A stretch of 64,000 bases of DNA from Massilia rubra (GCF_011682065.1 NZ_VUYU01000016.1:103876-167875); one strand, 5' to 3'; positions 20,499 to 29,255 are shown, numbered from the stretch's first letter. Program-made: numbers and translations. Notes: generated by a model from the letters alone, not told the origin.

Positions 20499-20585
20499 TG
20501 AGTGGCCGTGCTATCGAGCGCGAGCCCATCGCGCCCGAGGGGTGCGCCAGTGCAAACACCGAATACTCCACAACCAGGCCACTCA
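20499..20585 (+). promoter_or_regulatory. purH 5' leader with long-range pairing
   Basis: TGAGTGGCC (20499-20507) is the exact complement of GGCCACTCA (20577-20585), which ends two bases before the purH ATG. A GC-rich stem can form inside the loop (GAGCGCGAG...). Pairing would occlude the start region, so translational control is possible. I do not see the ZTP riboswitch consensus. Confidence 0.4.
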
Positions 20586-20587
20586 CC

Positions 20588-22159
20588 ATGATCAAACAAG
20601 CCCTCATTTCCGTTTCCGACAAGACCGGCGTGCTCGACTTTGCACGCGCGTTGTCCGCGCTCGGCGTCGGCATCCTGTCCACCGGCGGCACCGCCAAGTT
20701 GCTGGCCGATAACGGCGTGCCTGTCACGGAAGTGGCCGACTACACGGGCTTTCCCGAAATGCTCGATGGCCGGGTCAAGACCCTGCACCCGAAAGTGCAC
20801 GGCGGCATCCTGGCGCGCCGCGACTTTCCCGAGCACGTCGCCAAGCTGAGCGAGCACGACATTCCAACCATCGACATGGTGGTGGTCAACCTGTATCCGT
20901 TCCAGGCGACCGTGGCCAAGGATGATTGCTCGTTGGAAGACGCGATCGAAAACATCGATATCGGCGGCCCGACCATGCTGCGCTCGGCTGCGAAGAACCA
21001 CAAGGATGTGATCGTCATCTGCGATCCGACCGACTACGCCCAGGTGCTGGCGGAAGTGACGGCCGGCGAAGTGCCTTATGACACCAAGTTCCGCCTGGCC
21101 AAAAAAGTGTTCGCTCACACCGCGCAATACGACGGCGCGATCACGAACTACCTGACCAGCCTGGGCGAAGACAAGGCGCACGCCACCCGCGCGGCTTACC
21201 CGCAAACCCTGAACATGACGTTCGAAAAAGTGCAGGACATGCGCTACGGCGAAAACCCGCACCAGTCGGCCGCGTTTTACCGCGACCTGGCGCCGGCCGC
21301 CGGTTCCCTGTCCGCCTACAAGCAATTGCAGGGCAAGGAACTGTCGTACAACAATATCGCCGACGCCGATGCGGCGTGGGAATGCGTCAAGTCGCTCGGC
21401 GGCTTGGGCCAGCCGGCTGGCTGCGTGATCGTCAAGCATGCCAATCCGTGCGGCGTGGCAATCGGCGCCGATGCGCTGGACGCTTACAGCCGCGCCTTGC
21501 AGACCGACCCGACCTCGGCTTTTGGAGGCATCATCGCCCTGAACGTTGAGCTCGACGGCAAGACCGCCGAAGCGATCGCCAAGCTGTTCGTGGAAGTGCT
21601 GATCGCGCCGTCGTTCAGCGCCGAAGCGCGCGCCATCATGGCGGCCAAGCAGAACGTGCGCCTGCTGGAAATTCCGCTCGGTTCGTCCAATAACCCGTTC
21701 GACGTCAAGCGCGTCGGCGGCGGCCTGCTGGTGCAGTCGCCGGATGCGAAAAATGTCGGCCTGGAAGAACTGCGCGTGGTCACCAAGAAGCAGCCTACCC
21801 AGCAGCAATTGCAGGACATGATGTTCGCCTGGCGCGTGGCCAAGTTCGTGAAATCGAACGCCATCGTCTTCTGCGCCAATGGCATGACCCTGGGCGTGGG
21901 CGCCGGCCAGATGAGCCGCATCGACTCGGCCCGCATCGCCTCGATCAAGGCCCAGAACGCCGGCCTGACCCTGGCCGGTTCGGCGGTGGCGTCGGATGCC
22001 TTCTTCCCGTTCCGCGACGGCCTCGATGTGGTGGTGGACGCGGGTGCTACCTGCGTGATCCATCCGGGCGGCTCGATGCGCGACCAGGAAGTGATCGACG
22101 CCGCCGACGAGCGCGGCGTGGTGATGCTGTACACCGGCGCGCGCCATTTCCGTCATTAA
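20588..22159 (+). CDS. purH: bifunctional AICAR formyltransferase / IMP cyclohydrolase
   Basis: Performs the last two steps of de novo IMP synthesis. The N-terminal MGS-like cyclohydrolase domain starts [20 protein letters not shown] and has [11 protein letters not shown] and [14 protein letters not shown]. The C-terminal transferase domain has [28 protein letters not shown] and the terminal [15 protein letters not shown]. 523 residues is standard. It lies between fis and ruvC with its own leader. Confidence 0.97.
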   Translation: MIKQALISVSDKTGVLDFARALSALGVGILSTGGTAKLLADNGVPVTEVADYTGFPEMLDGRVKTLHPKVHGGILARRDFPEHVAKLSEHDIPTIDMVVVNLYPFQATVAKDDCSLEDAIENIDIGGPTMLRSAAKNHKDVIVICDPTDYAQVLAEVTAGEVPYDTKFRLAKKVFAHTAQYDGAITNYLTSLGEDKAHATRAAYPQTLNMTFEKVQDMRYGENPHQSAAFYRDLAPAAGSLSAYKQLQGKELSYNNIADADAAWECVKSLGGLGQPAGCVIVKHANPCGVAIGADALDAYSRALQTDPTSAFGGIIALNVELDGKTAEAIAKLFVEVLIAPSFSAEARAIMAAKQNVRLLEIPLGSSNNPFDVKRVGGGLLVQSPDAKNVGLEELRVVTKKQPTQQQLQDMMFAWRVAKFVKSNAIVFCANGMTLGVGAGQMSRIDSARIASIKAQNAGLTLAGSAVASDAFFPFRDGLDVVVDAGATCVIHPGGSMRDQEVIDAADERGVVMLYTGARHFRH

Positions 22160-22181
22160 TTTCGACGGGTTGCGCAAGTTT

Positions 22182-22211
22182 GGTATACCGAAGTTTCTCC
22201 GGCGGTATACC
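22182..22211 (+). promoter_or_regulatory. paired GGTATACC palindromes before ruvC (possible operator)
   Basis: Two identical 8-bp palindromes at 22182-22189 and 22204-22211 are 22 bp apart, about two helical turns, and the second ends 9 bp before the ruvC ATG. This fits a dimeric-repressor site but does not match the LexA consensus CTGT-N8-ACAG. No regulator is known to me for it. Confidence 0.4.
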
Positions 22212-22219
22212 ATTCGTCC

Positions 22220-22756
22220 ATGATTATTCTTGGCATTGACCCGGGCCTGCGCACCACAGGCTTCGGGCTTATCGAAAAGCAGGGCAACAAGCTGCGCTAC
22301 ATCGCCTCCGGCACCATCAAGACGGTATCGGAAGGCGAGCTTCCCGGCCGCCTCAAGGTGATCCTGAACGGGATCGCCGAGATCGTGCGCACCTACCAGC
22401 CGCACTGCGCGGCGGTGGAAAAAGTCTTCGTCAACGTCAATCCCCAATCGACCTTGCTGCTCGGGCAAGCGCGCGGCGCCGCCATTACGGCGCTGGTCGG
22501 CGCCGACCTGTCGGTGGCCGAGTACACCGCGCTGCAGGTCAAGCAAGCGGTCACCGGGCACGGCAAGGCGGCCAAGGAACAGGTGCAGGAAATGGTGGCG
22601 CGCCTGCTGGTGCTGCCGGGCCTGCCCGGAACCGACGCCGCCGACGCGCTCGGCGTGGCCATCTGCCATGCCAACAGTATCGACGCGCTGGCGCTGATCG
22701 GCGCGCTGGCGCCTTCGCTTTCCGGCCTGCGCATGAAGCGCGGCCGTCTCGTTTAA
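22220..22756 (+). CDS. ruvC: crossover junction endodeoxyribonuclease RuvC
   Basis: Resolves Holliday junctions. The RNase-H-like active site is visible: Asp in [17 protein letters not shown], Glu in AAVEKVFVN, and the C-terminal acidic pair in [16 protein letters not shown]. 178 residues, normal length. It is followed after 20 bp by ruvA, with ruvB after a longer gap, the common ruvCAB order. Confidence 0.97.
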   Translation: MIILGIDPGLRTTGFGLIEKQGNKLRYIASGTIKTVSEGELPGRLKVILNGIAEIVRTYQPHCAAVEKVFVNVNPQSTLLLGQARGAAITALVGADLSVAEYTALQVKQAVTGHGKAAKEQVQEMVARLLVLPGLPGTDAADALGVAICHANSIDALALIGALAPSLSGLRMKRGRLV

Positions 22757-22776
22757 CCTCGCTTGAAGGTCTTCCC

Positions 22777-23355
22777 ATGATCGGACGTATTTCCGGAGTT
22801 TTGCTCGAAAAAAATCCGCCGCAGTTGCTGATCGATTGCAACGGCGTTGGCTATGAAGTCGATGTGCCGATGAGTACCTACTACGACTTGCCCGCCCTCG
22901 GCGCGCAGGTCACTTTGTTCACGCACCAGGCGATCCGCGAAGATGCGCATTTGCTGTTTGGCTTCGGCAATGCGGCCGAGCGCGCCGTGTTCCGCCAGTT
23001 GATCAAGATCACCGGCGTGGGGGCGCGCACGGCGCTGTCGATCCTGTCGGGCATGACGGTGAACGACCTGGCCCAGGCCGTGACCTTGCAGGAAGCGGGG
23101 CGCCTGGTGAAGGTGCCCGGCATCGGCAAGAAGACGGCGGAACGTTTGCTGCTGGAACTGAAGGGCAAGCTCGGCGCCGATCTCGGTTCGGTCGGCGGCG
23201 TGGTGCAGCACGATGCGAAATCTGACATTTTGAATGCGCTGCTGGCCTTGGGGTATTCTGACAAGGAAGCCACCTTGGCATTGAAGAATATGCCGGCCGG
23301 CAGCACCGTATCGGACGGCATCAAGTTCGCGCTCAAGGCGCTGTCCAAAGGTTAA
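22777..23355 (+). CDS. ruvA: Holliday junction branch migration protein RuvA
   Basis: Tetrameric junction-binding subunit of the RuvAB motor. The start [19 protein letters not shown], the helix-hairpin-helix regions [14 protein letters not shown] and [20 protein letters not shown], and the C-terminal RuvB-binding domain ([11 protein letters not shown]) are all present. 192 residues. A small REP-like hairpin lies between it and ruvB. Confidence 0.97.
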   Translation: MIGRISGVLLEKNPPQLLIDCNGVGYEVDVPMSTYYDLPALGAQVTLFTHQAIREDAHLLFGFGNAAERAVFRQLIKITGVGARTALSILSGMTVNDLAQAVTLQEAGRLVKVPGIGKKTAERLLLELKGKLGADLGSVGGVVQHDAKSDILNALLALGYSDKEATLALKNMPAGSTVSDGIKFALKALSKG

Positions 23356-23395
23356 TGCTGTTAAGTTAAGCCATATTTGCCCCGAAATTCAGCCT

Positions 23396-23423
23396 CGTCA
23401 TTCCCGCCTTCGCGGGAATGACG
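23396..23423. repeat. REP-like hairpin between ruvA and ruvB
   Basis: CGTCATTCCCGC and GCGGGAATGACG are exact 12-bp arms around a CTTC loop. It belongs to the same family as 3119-3207 and may adjust expression inside the operon. Confidence 0.8.
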
Positions 23424-23491
23424 GAAGGTAGTTCGACGCCATTCAACAGGCTGAGCTTTAGCTGCAATCACATTTATCCGAAGGTTCATTC

Positions 23492-24556
23492 ATGAGTATC
23501 CAGACCGACGATTTCAGCGAGCAGCGCATCATTGCGCCTACGCCGGCGTCGCCCAACGAAGAGGCGATCGAACGCGCGCTGCGGCCCAAGCAGCTCGACG
23601 AATACGTCGGCCAGGAGAAAATCCGCGGCCAGCTCGAGATTTTCATTTCGGCCGCGCGCAAGCGGCGCGAAGCGCTCGACCACACCTTGCTGTTCGGGCC
23701 TCCGGGGCTGGGCAAGACCACGCTGGCGCACATCATCGCGCGCGAGATGGGCGTGAACCTGCGCCAGACCTCCGGCCCGGTGCTCGAGCGCCCGGGCGAC
23801 CTGGCCGCGATCCTGACCAATCTCGAAGCGAACGACGTGCTGTTCATCGACGAGATTCACCGCCTCTCGCCGGTGGTGGAAGAAATTTTGTATCCGGCGC
23901 TGGAAGACTACCAGATCGATATCATGATCGGCGAAGGGCCGGCGGCGCGCTCGGTCAAGCTCGACTTGCAGCCGTTTACGCTGGTCGGCGCGACCACGCG
24001 CGCCGGCATGCTGACCAATCCGCTGCGCGACCGCTTCGGCATCGTGGCGCGGCTCGAGTTCTATAACACGGCGGAACTGACGCGCATCGTCACGCGCAGC
24101 GCGTCCCTGCTCAATGCGCCGATCGTCGAAGAAGGCGCGCGCGAAATCGCCTTGCGCGCGCGCGGCACGCCGCGTATCGCCAACCGCCTGCTGCGGCGGG
24201 TGCGCGATTACGCCGAAGTCAAGGGCACCGGCGAAATCACCAAGCCGATGGCCGACGCCGCGCTGGTCATGCTCGATGTCGACTCGGTCGGTTTTGACGT
24301 GATGGACCGCAAACTGCTCGAAGCGGTGCTGTTCAAGTTCGGCGGCGGGCCGGTCGGCATCGGCAACCTGGCGGCGGCTATCGGCGAGGAGAGCGATACC
24401 ATCGAAGACGTGCTGGAACCGTACTTGATCCAGCAGGGCTATTTGCAGCGCACCCCGCGCGGACGCATCGCCACGCCGCTGGCCTACCAGCACTTCGGCC
24501 TGGCCGCCCCGCGCACCAGCCCGACGGGCGACTTGTGGGACAACCTGGCTCCGTAA
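23492..24556 (+). CDS. ruvB: Holliday junction branch migration ATPase RuvB
   Basis: AAA+ motor of branch migration. Start [20 protein letters not shown], then [13 protein letters not shown], Walker [13 protein letters not shown], Walker [12 protein letters not shown], sensor 1 [10 protein letters not shown] and a C-terminal winged helix ending in [16 protein letters not shown]. 354 residues, slightly longer than usual at the C-terminus. It is 136 bp after ruvA. Confidence 0.98.
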   Translation: MSIQTDDFSEQRIIAPTPASPNEEAIERALRPKQLDEYVGQEKIRGQLEIFISAARKRREALDHTLLFGPPGLGKTTLAHIIAREMGVNLRQTSGPVLERPGDLAAILTNLEANDVLFIDEIHRLSPVVEEILYPALEDYQIDIMIGEGPAARSVKLDLQPFTLVGATTRAGMLTNPLRDRFGIVARLEFYNTAELTRIVTRSASLLNAPIVEEGAREIALRARGTPRIANRLLRRVRDYAEVKGTGEITKPMADAALVMLDVDSVGFDVMDRKLLEAVLFKFGGGPVGIGNLAAAIGEESDTIEDVLEPYLIQQGYLQRTPRGRIATPLAYQHFGLAAPRTSPTGDLWDNLAP

Positions 24557-24557
24557 A

Positions 24558-25013
24558 TCAGCGCTGGCCGCGCCGGTCGGACTGGGGTGGAATGTAGATC
24601 AGTTCTTCTTCCTCGCGCTGTTTGCGGCGATCCTTCCACCAGTCCCAGAAGTCTTTGGCGTCGACGCAATCGGACACCGTATCACAGGCGTCGCAGGCGT
24701 CGCCGGGGGAGGGCAGGTCGACCGAGCAGTCGCAAGGCACGCAATCGCCGGCCTGGCCTGGCCGCACCAGCAGCGGGCGCATTGGCGGCGCTGGAGGCGG
24801 GCGATAACGGCGGTAGGCGACGCCGCATTTGCGCAGGCGTCCTCCCAGCACCGCCATGCCATCCCACACGCCATAGCGGCGGATGGCGCGCGCGCCGAAG
24901 GCCGAGCAGCTGGCGTTGCCCGTGTAGGCGCAGTAGGCGCAGCAAAAACCCTTGTAGGGTGACAGATGACGCTGGTAGAAACCGATCGCCGAGAGTGCGA
25001 GTGTTTTCATCAT
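24558..25013 (-). CDS. yidD: YidD-like membrane protein insertion factor with Cys-rich extension
   Basis: YidD assists YidC-mediated membrane protein insertion. The core motif AIGFYQRHLSPYKGFCCAY...CSAFGARAIRRYG matches the family pattern FYQRxxSP...C...Y...AI...G. I chose the start at 25013 (MMKTLALSAI), which gives the short amphipathic N-terminus expected; upstream in-frame codons are less likely. The protein runs on about 70 residues past the core with many Cys (CVPCDC, DACDACDTVSDC) and a charged tail, unusual for YidD. It is convergent with ruvB, whose stop is 2 bp away, rather than in the rpmH-rnpA-yidD-yidC operon. Confidence 0.72.
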   Translation of the reverse strand: MMKTLALSAIGFYQRHLSPYKGFCCAYCAYTGNASCSAFGARAIRRYGVWDGMAVLGGRLRKCGVAYRRYRPPPAPPMRPLLVRPGQAGDCVPCDCSVDLPSPGDACDACDTVSDCVDAKDFWDWWKDRRKQREEEELIYIPPQSDRRGQR

Positions 25014-25154
25014 GGTGGGCATGTCGCCAACGCTGAGCGCGGCGCCTGTTTTGATTTCAGGAAACAATGTTTTTTGGGAGTATGTCCTTCAGACTCTTCC
25101 AGAACAGGCAGGTATTTACGAGGTTTATCTACCGTAAAACAGGAGAGTCAACGC

Positions 25155-25736
25155 ATGCAAGCAGCAATTGAGGAGACGCCGGAAGTGCCCCAGCGCCAGA
25201 TCCGCGCCGTGTATGATGACGCCACCATCCGCGTCTACCAGGCCTATTCGAACGAGGTTGCCGAGGCCGCACTGGCCAGGGGAACCTTCGTTTCGCCGCC
25301 ATTCAAGATGGAGCGCATGACCTGGATCAAGCCTTCGTTTTTGTGGATGATGTATCGCGCCGGATGGGGTTTCAAGGACGACGGGCAGCGGCGCATCCTG
25401 GCGATCGATATCAGCCGGGATGGGTTCGAATGGGCGCTGGAGCACGGCTGCCTGAGCCATGCGGAAGGGGATGCCGAGGGTTCGGCCGAGGTCAACAAGG
25501 ATCGGTATCCGGTGCGCATTCAGTGGGACCCGGAGCGCGACCTGCATCTGAACAAGCTGGGATACCGCTCGATCCAGATCGGGCTGAGCAAGGAAGCGGT
25601 GAGCTTGTACGTGACGCAGTGGGTGCGCGCCATCACCGACGTGACACCGCTGGCGCACGAGATCCATGCGCTGGTGCAGGCGGGCCGGCCCGACGAGGCG
25701 CGCGCCAGGCTGCCGGTGGAGCGGGTGTATCGATAG
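25155..25736 (+). CDS. DUF4291 family protein
   Basis: Soluble protein of unknown function. The sequence RQIRAVYDDATIRVYQAYS near the start and FKMERMTWIKPSFLWMMYR around residue 52 are the hallmark segments of DUF4291, and YPVRIQWDPERDL and LNKLGYRSIQIGL follow. ATG at 25155 behind an AGGAGAG site gives 193 residues, a usual length. Neighbours give no functional hint. Confidence 0.85.
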   Translation: MQAAIEETPEVPQRQIRAVYDDATIRVYQAYSNEVAEAALARGTFVSPPFKMERMTWIKPSFLWMMYRAGWGFKDDGQRRILAIDISRDGFEWALEHGCLSHAEGDAEGSAEVNKDRYPVRIQWDPERDLHLNKLGYRSIQIGLSKEAVSLYVTQWVRAITDVTPLAHEIHALVQAGRPDEARARLPVERVYR

Positions 25737-25787
25737 GCCGGGTGGCGTTTCTGCGCCGAGCTGGCGCAAACAGGGAAGGACAATGGC

Positions 25788-26117
25788 TTGGATATCTTGA
25801 AGTTGGCTGTACTTTTCTTCGTGACGGCGCTGGCGGAAATCGTCGGCTGCTATCTGCCGTGGCTGGTGCTCAAGCAAGGCAAAAGCATGTGGCTGCTGAT
25901 CCCGGCGGCCCTTTCGCTGGCCCTGTTCGCCTGGCTTCTGACGCTGCACCCCGCAGCGGCCGGCCGTACCTATGCCGCTTACGGCGGGGCCTATATTTGC
26001 GTCGCCTTGTTATGGTTGCGCTTTGTTGATGGCGTTGCATTGACTCGTTTCGATGTTGCTGGAGCCGCGCTGGCGCTGGCCGGCATGGCGATGATTGCTT
26101 TGCAGCCGTCGCAGTAA
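25788..26117 (+). CDS. YnfA family small membrane protein
   Basis: Four-helix inner-membrane protein of the UPF0060 family, related to small multidrug-resistance-type transporters. Starts at TTG 25788 ([20 protein letters not shown]) because the nearby ATG at 25783 reaches a stop after five codons. [25 protein letters not shown] and [10 protein letters not shown] are typical. 109 residues. It is the last clear high-G+C gene before the A+T-richer island. Confidence 0.9.
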   Translation: MDILKLAVLFFVTALAEIVGCYLPWLVLKQGKSMWLLIPAALSLALFAWLLTLHPAAAGRTYAAYGGAYICVALLWLRFVDGVALTRFDVAGAALALAGMAMIALQPSQ

Positions 26118-26295
26118 GGGAAGCGGGCGCTGAGCGCTTATTGTTGATGAGTGGTGTACGCAAACCCTGCCTGGCGTTGAAGAAGGGCAGCTACGAATGG
26201 GTACATGATCCCACGAGTGGCCACACTTAGTCGCTGAACAGTCACAAAAATTGTAAAATGGGACGGAACGTCTTCCTTACATTTGAACTCATGTA

Positions 26296-26697
26296 CTACG
26301 ATTCAGATTTATTGGGCTTTGAACGATTTTCAATAGTTGTCTCGTCAATTTGCGAAATATCTTTATCTAATAAAATTTCTGAAGATTCGTCTGATTTATT
26401 TATCGCTATCTTAAAGAACTCAATAAGAGTTCCTCCCTGCCAATGAATGTACAGGCGTTCTTCCTTCGTATTCTTATCTACCTCCACTAAAACGCGACGA
26501 CCCGATATTTCCTTCCAATGTTGGCTTGGAGCTAATTCAAAAACATTCTCTAAAAAATATGTGATTATCCATTTATTGTCTTTAGTTGGTATTCCCTGCA
26601 TATTCACGCACGAGTTAAACCATTTTGGAAGAGTCTCCGCAGGATGTTGTATATAGTACTCAGCGGCCGCTATAACAGTAGCTCTATCAAACTTCAT
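26296..26697 (-). CDS. putative immunity protein, paralogue of 31473-31868
   Basis: Unrecognised small cytoplasmic protein of 133 residues (MKFDRATVIAAAEYYIQHPA...). It aligns along its length with the 131-residue protein at 31473-31868; shared segments are FDRATVIAAAEY / FDRAVVIAAAEY, SGRRVLVE, IHW and IEFF. No signal peptide or membrane segment. An ideal AGGAGG site precedes the ATG at 26697. Directly upstream on the same strand lies a 45-residue open fragment that looks like the end of a toxin, so an immunity role is inferred from position, not from a known fold. Confidence 0.6.
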   Translation of the reverse strand: MKFDRATVIAAAEYYIQHPAETLPKWFNSCVNMQGIPTKDNKWIITYFLENVFELAPSQHWKEISGRRVLVEVDKNTKEERLYIHWQGGTLIEFFKIAINKSDESSEILLDKDISQIDETTIENRSKPNKSES

Positions 26698-26709
26698 TCT
26701 TACCTCCTA

Positions 26710-26847
26710 TTATTGAGAATATAATCTCATCATTTCTCGACGTCTAATTTCAATGTTCATGATTGAATCCTCTAAAGGGTTAAAATGACCGTAAATTCGG
26801 TAGCCAGGCGCGACTCCTTGGCTGGTCACCTCATGCCCCCAAACTGT
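26710..26847 (-). pseudogene. orphan C-terminal toxin-like fragment
   Basis: Between stops at 26848-26850 (TAG) and 26710-26712 (TAA) the minus strand encodes 45 protein-like residues, including WGHEVTSQGVAPGYRIYGHF and IEIRRREMMRLYSQ. There is no good start codon. The stop lies 12 bp before the ATG of the immunity-like gene at 26697, the order expected of a polymorphic-toxin tip and its immunity gene. It is probably a displaced or decayed toxin end. Confidence 0.4.
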
Positions 26848-26886
26848 CTAAATGTCAGACCTGGCACCGTTCCACAGTTGCACCAA

Positions 26887-27300
26887 TTATTCTGCTGAAA
26901 TATTTGGCGCCATCAACAAATCGCTGAGTCTTTCCAACATACCAATTCTGTTTTCTGGTATCAAATTGCGCAAAGTCGCGGGATTGTCCGCTGCATTTCT
27001 AATGCATTCATAAAATCTCTCCAATCTTTCAGTTCTTTTCGACGGAGACGCTTCCAATTTTGTCCGCATGTCGATTACACCGAATGACTTGCCATCGATA
27101 GATTTGAGGAATTCAGGCGAATGAAGGTACGAATAGCCGGTACATAATTCATGAACGATACTCGCGATTTCCCTTGCAGCATCTTGTTCGGGCGCGCTGA
27201 GACGCTCAGTTGAAAAAATCGCCCCTCCTTTTAACAAGTCGATGTCTTCGGCCTTTGTCAAAGCTAACGAAAGTTGTAGCACCATTTTTTTCGTTATCAT
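26887..27300 (-). CDS. small hypothetical protein, possible immunity protein
   Basis: Not recognised. ATG at 27300 (MITKKMVLQLSLALTKAEDI) gives 137 residues, mostly helical and charged, with no membrane segment. Base composition is lower in G+C than the flanking core genes. The broken ORF at 27303-27839 ends only 2 bp upstream on the same strand, which again gives a toxin-end followed by small-gene arrangement. The role is inferred only from this context. Confidence 0.55.
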   Translation of the reverse strand: MITKKMVLQLSLALTKAEDIDLLKGGAIFSTERLSAPEQDAAREIASIVHELCTGYSYLHSPEFLKSIDGKSFGVIDMRTKLEASPSKRTERLERFYECIRNAADNPATLRNLIPENRIGMLERLSDLLMAPNISAE

Positions 27301-27302
27301 TA

Positions 27303-27839
27303 TTAGAACCCTTGGCAATGAATCCAATGCACGTCATTGATATTGGGAAAAATCTTGAAATCATTGTGCTGTGGGCCCGGCAGGAGCGTTCCAATCGGTT
27401 TGACGCCCAAGATCACGTTATCTAGCGTACGGTAATAATCAAGTATTCGATATTCGTATGGCAAACCCGTTACAGGACTGTTGTACGGACTCGTTCCGTA
27501 AAGTATCTGCTTCACGTTCAAGCCTGCAACGTTTAGCTGGCGCATTCGATTTTATACCGAACCGTGAATTATCGTTCCCTGTATTTTCAAATCCAACGCC
27601 AGAAAATCTGCATCAGCAGCGTATACTGACTGTCGCCAATTGGTAATGGCTATTAACAACGTTTCAGTTTGATCAGCATTTGCGATCACTTGTCCTTCGG
27701 CATTCATGCGCAGGCCAAGATTTCGTCTAATCGATTTAGTCGTGTCGATCTTGACCTGTTCCGCACTAAGCTCCAATGCGTCAAATTGCTGCTTGGGTAC
27801 CCATTCTGCGCGGCCTGCACTACTTGCCCCTGAGATTAT
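27303..27839 (-). pseudogene. toxin-like ORF split by an in-frame TAA
   Basis: One reading frame is open on both sides of a single TAA at 27552-27554. The upstream half (about 95 codons from the TAG at 27840-27842) includes QQFDALELSAEQVKIDTTKS and TNWRQSVYAADADFLALDL. The downstream half includes GTSPYNSPVTGLPYEYRIL and FKIFPNINDVHWIHCQGF. Because both halves read smoothly in the same frame (IIHGSV-stop-NRMRQLN), a Tyr-to-stop change is likely. The start codon is unclear. No family recognised; possible polymorphic-toxin tip. Confidence 0.5.
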
Positions 27840-28206
27840 CTAAAAATTCATAAGGCAAGTCAAAATTTGCCGCTACATCACATAGAACCTCGATCATCAC
27901 GACTTTAAAATGATCTTCCAACTCCTGGGAATTCAAAGTTTCCAGATGTTTAGCGTCCAACTCGATAGCTACTGGCAACATACTCCTGTTGACGTCAATA
28001 TCACCGATGTCCGGGATCGGCTTATCACGAGTACCAAAGCGCAGGATCAAGCTAACGGTGCGAAAGCGCGCAGCTGATAGATATAGATTTCTTTCAAGTT
28101 CAGGTTCGAGTATGTTGCGAGCTTTCATTGCAGCCGGTCCAAACTGCCTTGCTTTACATTTTACTAGGGAGACCCCGCCCACAACGAGATTTCTAATATT
28201 ACTCAT
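27820..28206 (-). CDS. putative immunity protein (possibly Imm39-like)
   Basis: 128-residue soluble protein starting MSNIRNLVVGGVSLVKCKAR with ATG at 28206. The segments GPAAMKARNILEPELE, LPVAIELDAKHLE and FKVVMIEVLCDVAANFDLPY look like a conserved immunity-type protein, and I recall a similar pattern in the Imm39 group, but I cannot confirm it. It starts 3 bp after the end of the GIY-YIG-like toxin fragment (28210-28524), an arrangement that strongly suggests a toxin-immunity pair. Its last codons overlap the open frame of 27303-27839. Confidence 0.6.
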   Translation of the reverse strand: MSNIRNLVVGGVSLVKCKARQFGPAAMKARNILEPELERNLYLSAARFRTVSLILRFGTRDKPIPDIGDIDVNRSMLPVAIELDAKHLETLNSQELEDHFKVVMIEVLCDVAANFDLPYEFLDNLRGK

Positions 28207-28209
28207 ACG

Positions 28210-28524
28210 TTACCTATTTGCTAAATTTCCAGGGGGAAGGTCGCTGCCATACATCGAACGATATCGTTCAATCAGGCGCGTCTCATACGCGAGTCCTACA
28301 CTTCTATTCGGAAGCGTGTTTCGAATTTCACTGGTAAAAGACTTATCCGGATATAGCATATTATGATTCCTTACTTGATTTTCTGCTCGCAATGAAAGGC
28401 CGCTCGCGTTAATGCCGTCGGTACTCTCCCCGATTTTCTAGTACGCCCCGGAATTATCAGCAATTGCATACACATGGGTTGGGTTAGGATTACTCAAACT
28501 ATTCCATGAACCGACGAAGTGACT
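28210..28524 (-). pseudogene. GIY-YIG/URI-like toxin C-terminal domain broken by an in-frame TAG
   Basis: Minus-strand frame from the TGA at 28525-28527 to the stop at 28210. It reads THVYAIADNSGAY, then TAG at 28438-28440, then KIGEST...RAENQV, FPNR-like LPNRSVGLAYETRLIERYRS and YGSDLPPGN. The pattern VY-I-D-xG-x-YKIGES, followed by RA-xQV, PNR and LIExYR, resembles the GIY-YIG-type nuclease tips of Rhs/CDI toxins. No Rhs core or start codon lies upstream, so this is a decayed orphan tip. The immunity-like gene 28206 follows at once. Confidence 0.6.
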
Positions 28525-28625
28525 TCAGGATTGGTTCGTTCCCACCGAAGCGGTCCTGTTCCACCATTTGATGAACGAAGAGGGCAATTAAGTTCCGACA
28601 CCTGGTGAAGGCCCAATTACCTCGG

Positions 28626-28962
28626 TCATGAACGCGTCCGCCTCATAGCATGATGAATGCTGTCGTCGTCGTAACGGCCTTGATTTTTGTAGTCGACGTA
28701 TTCGCCTAAATAAAACAGTTCCCAGATTGCACGCTCGAAACGCATGTTTTTCTCGCGATAAACGGTGACCTCGAAGCTACTCCGTTCCTGATCGCCATAA
28801 ACTTCAACAATTTGAGACTAGTTCAGCGGTTTTCACTGCCGTAATGGTAACTATCTCCGTCGGAGTCAAAGCGCTCCGCTTCCCAGTATGAGGGCAAAAT
28901 TCGTCCATCTCCGCAGGGCCCATATCATCATGCAAAATGACTATTTCGCGCAAGAACATCAT
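28626..28962 (-). pseudogene. hypothetical gene with a one-base frameshift
   Basis: The ATG at 28962 overlaps the stop of the upstream gene (ATGA) and opens MMFLREIVILHDDMGPAEMD...TAELVS. The frame then meets a stop near 28804, but the neighbouring frame continues naturally as IVEVYGDQERSSFEVTVYRE and ends at 28626 (HHAMRRTRS). The total of 337 bp is 112 codons plus one base, consistent with a single inserted A at about 28812. It may be a true mutation or a sequencing error. No family recognised. Confidence 0.5.
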
Positions 28963-29255
28963 TTGATATCCCGGTGCGCCAATGCCCATTGATCGACACT
29001 GCAGCCGTCCAGCAGAACACCCTGATAGAAGCTAACGGCCTCGGGCAGCGGTGCTGCGCCTTTTATTCTGCATCGCATGAACTGGATGGTTACGATAGAT
29101 CCGCTCGCACGAAGCAGACGACGAAATTCAAGCACGTCCGATTCCGTGAAATCGGCAAAGCGCTCCCGGTTGGCCATGTCATCGAATGAGACATCGCGAT
29201 CGAGAAGTTGGCTAAATCGACGCAGGCTGGCGTCCGAGCAGCATTCGGGGTTCAT
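28959..29255 (-). CDS. hypothetical protein, 98 aa
   Basis: Unrecognised small soluble protein starting MNPECCSDASLRRFSQLLDR with ATG at 29255. No signal peptide or transmembrane segment. Its stop overlaps the start of the next, frameshifted gene by 4 bp, so the two were translated together. It lies in the minus-strand gene run of the low-G+C island and may belong to the immunity-like set, but nothing in the sequence proves that. Confidence 0.55.
   Translation of the reverse strand: MNPECCSDASLRRFSQLLDRDVSFDDMANRERFADFTESDVLEFRRLLRASGSIVTIQFMRCRIKGAAPLPEAVSFYQGVLLDGCSVDQWALAHRDIK

Noticed and set aside
20481..20587. ZTP (pfl) riboswitch before purH
   Set aside because: The required conserved blocks are not present; only generic pairing near the ATG was seen.
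20333..22669. 778-codon antisense ORF opposite purH and ruvC
   Set aside because: It spans two well-recognised genes on the other strand and has a shadow-like, His/Arg-rich translation.
28438..28440. Recoding of TAG or TAA stops in the island (alternative genetic code or suppression)
   Set aside because: TAG and TAA are used as normal stops in the neighbouring core genes, and other disruptions nearby are frameshifts. Decay is the simpler reading.
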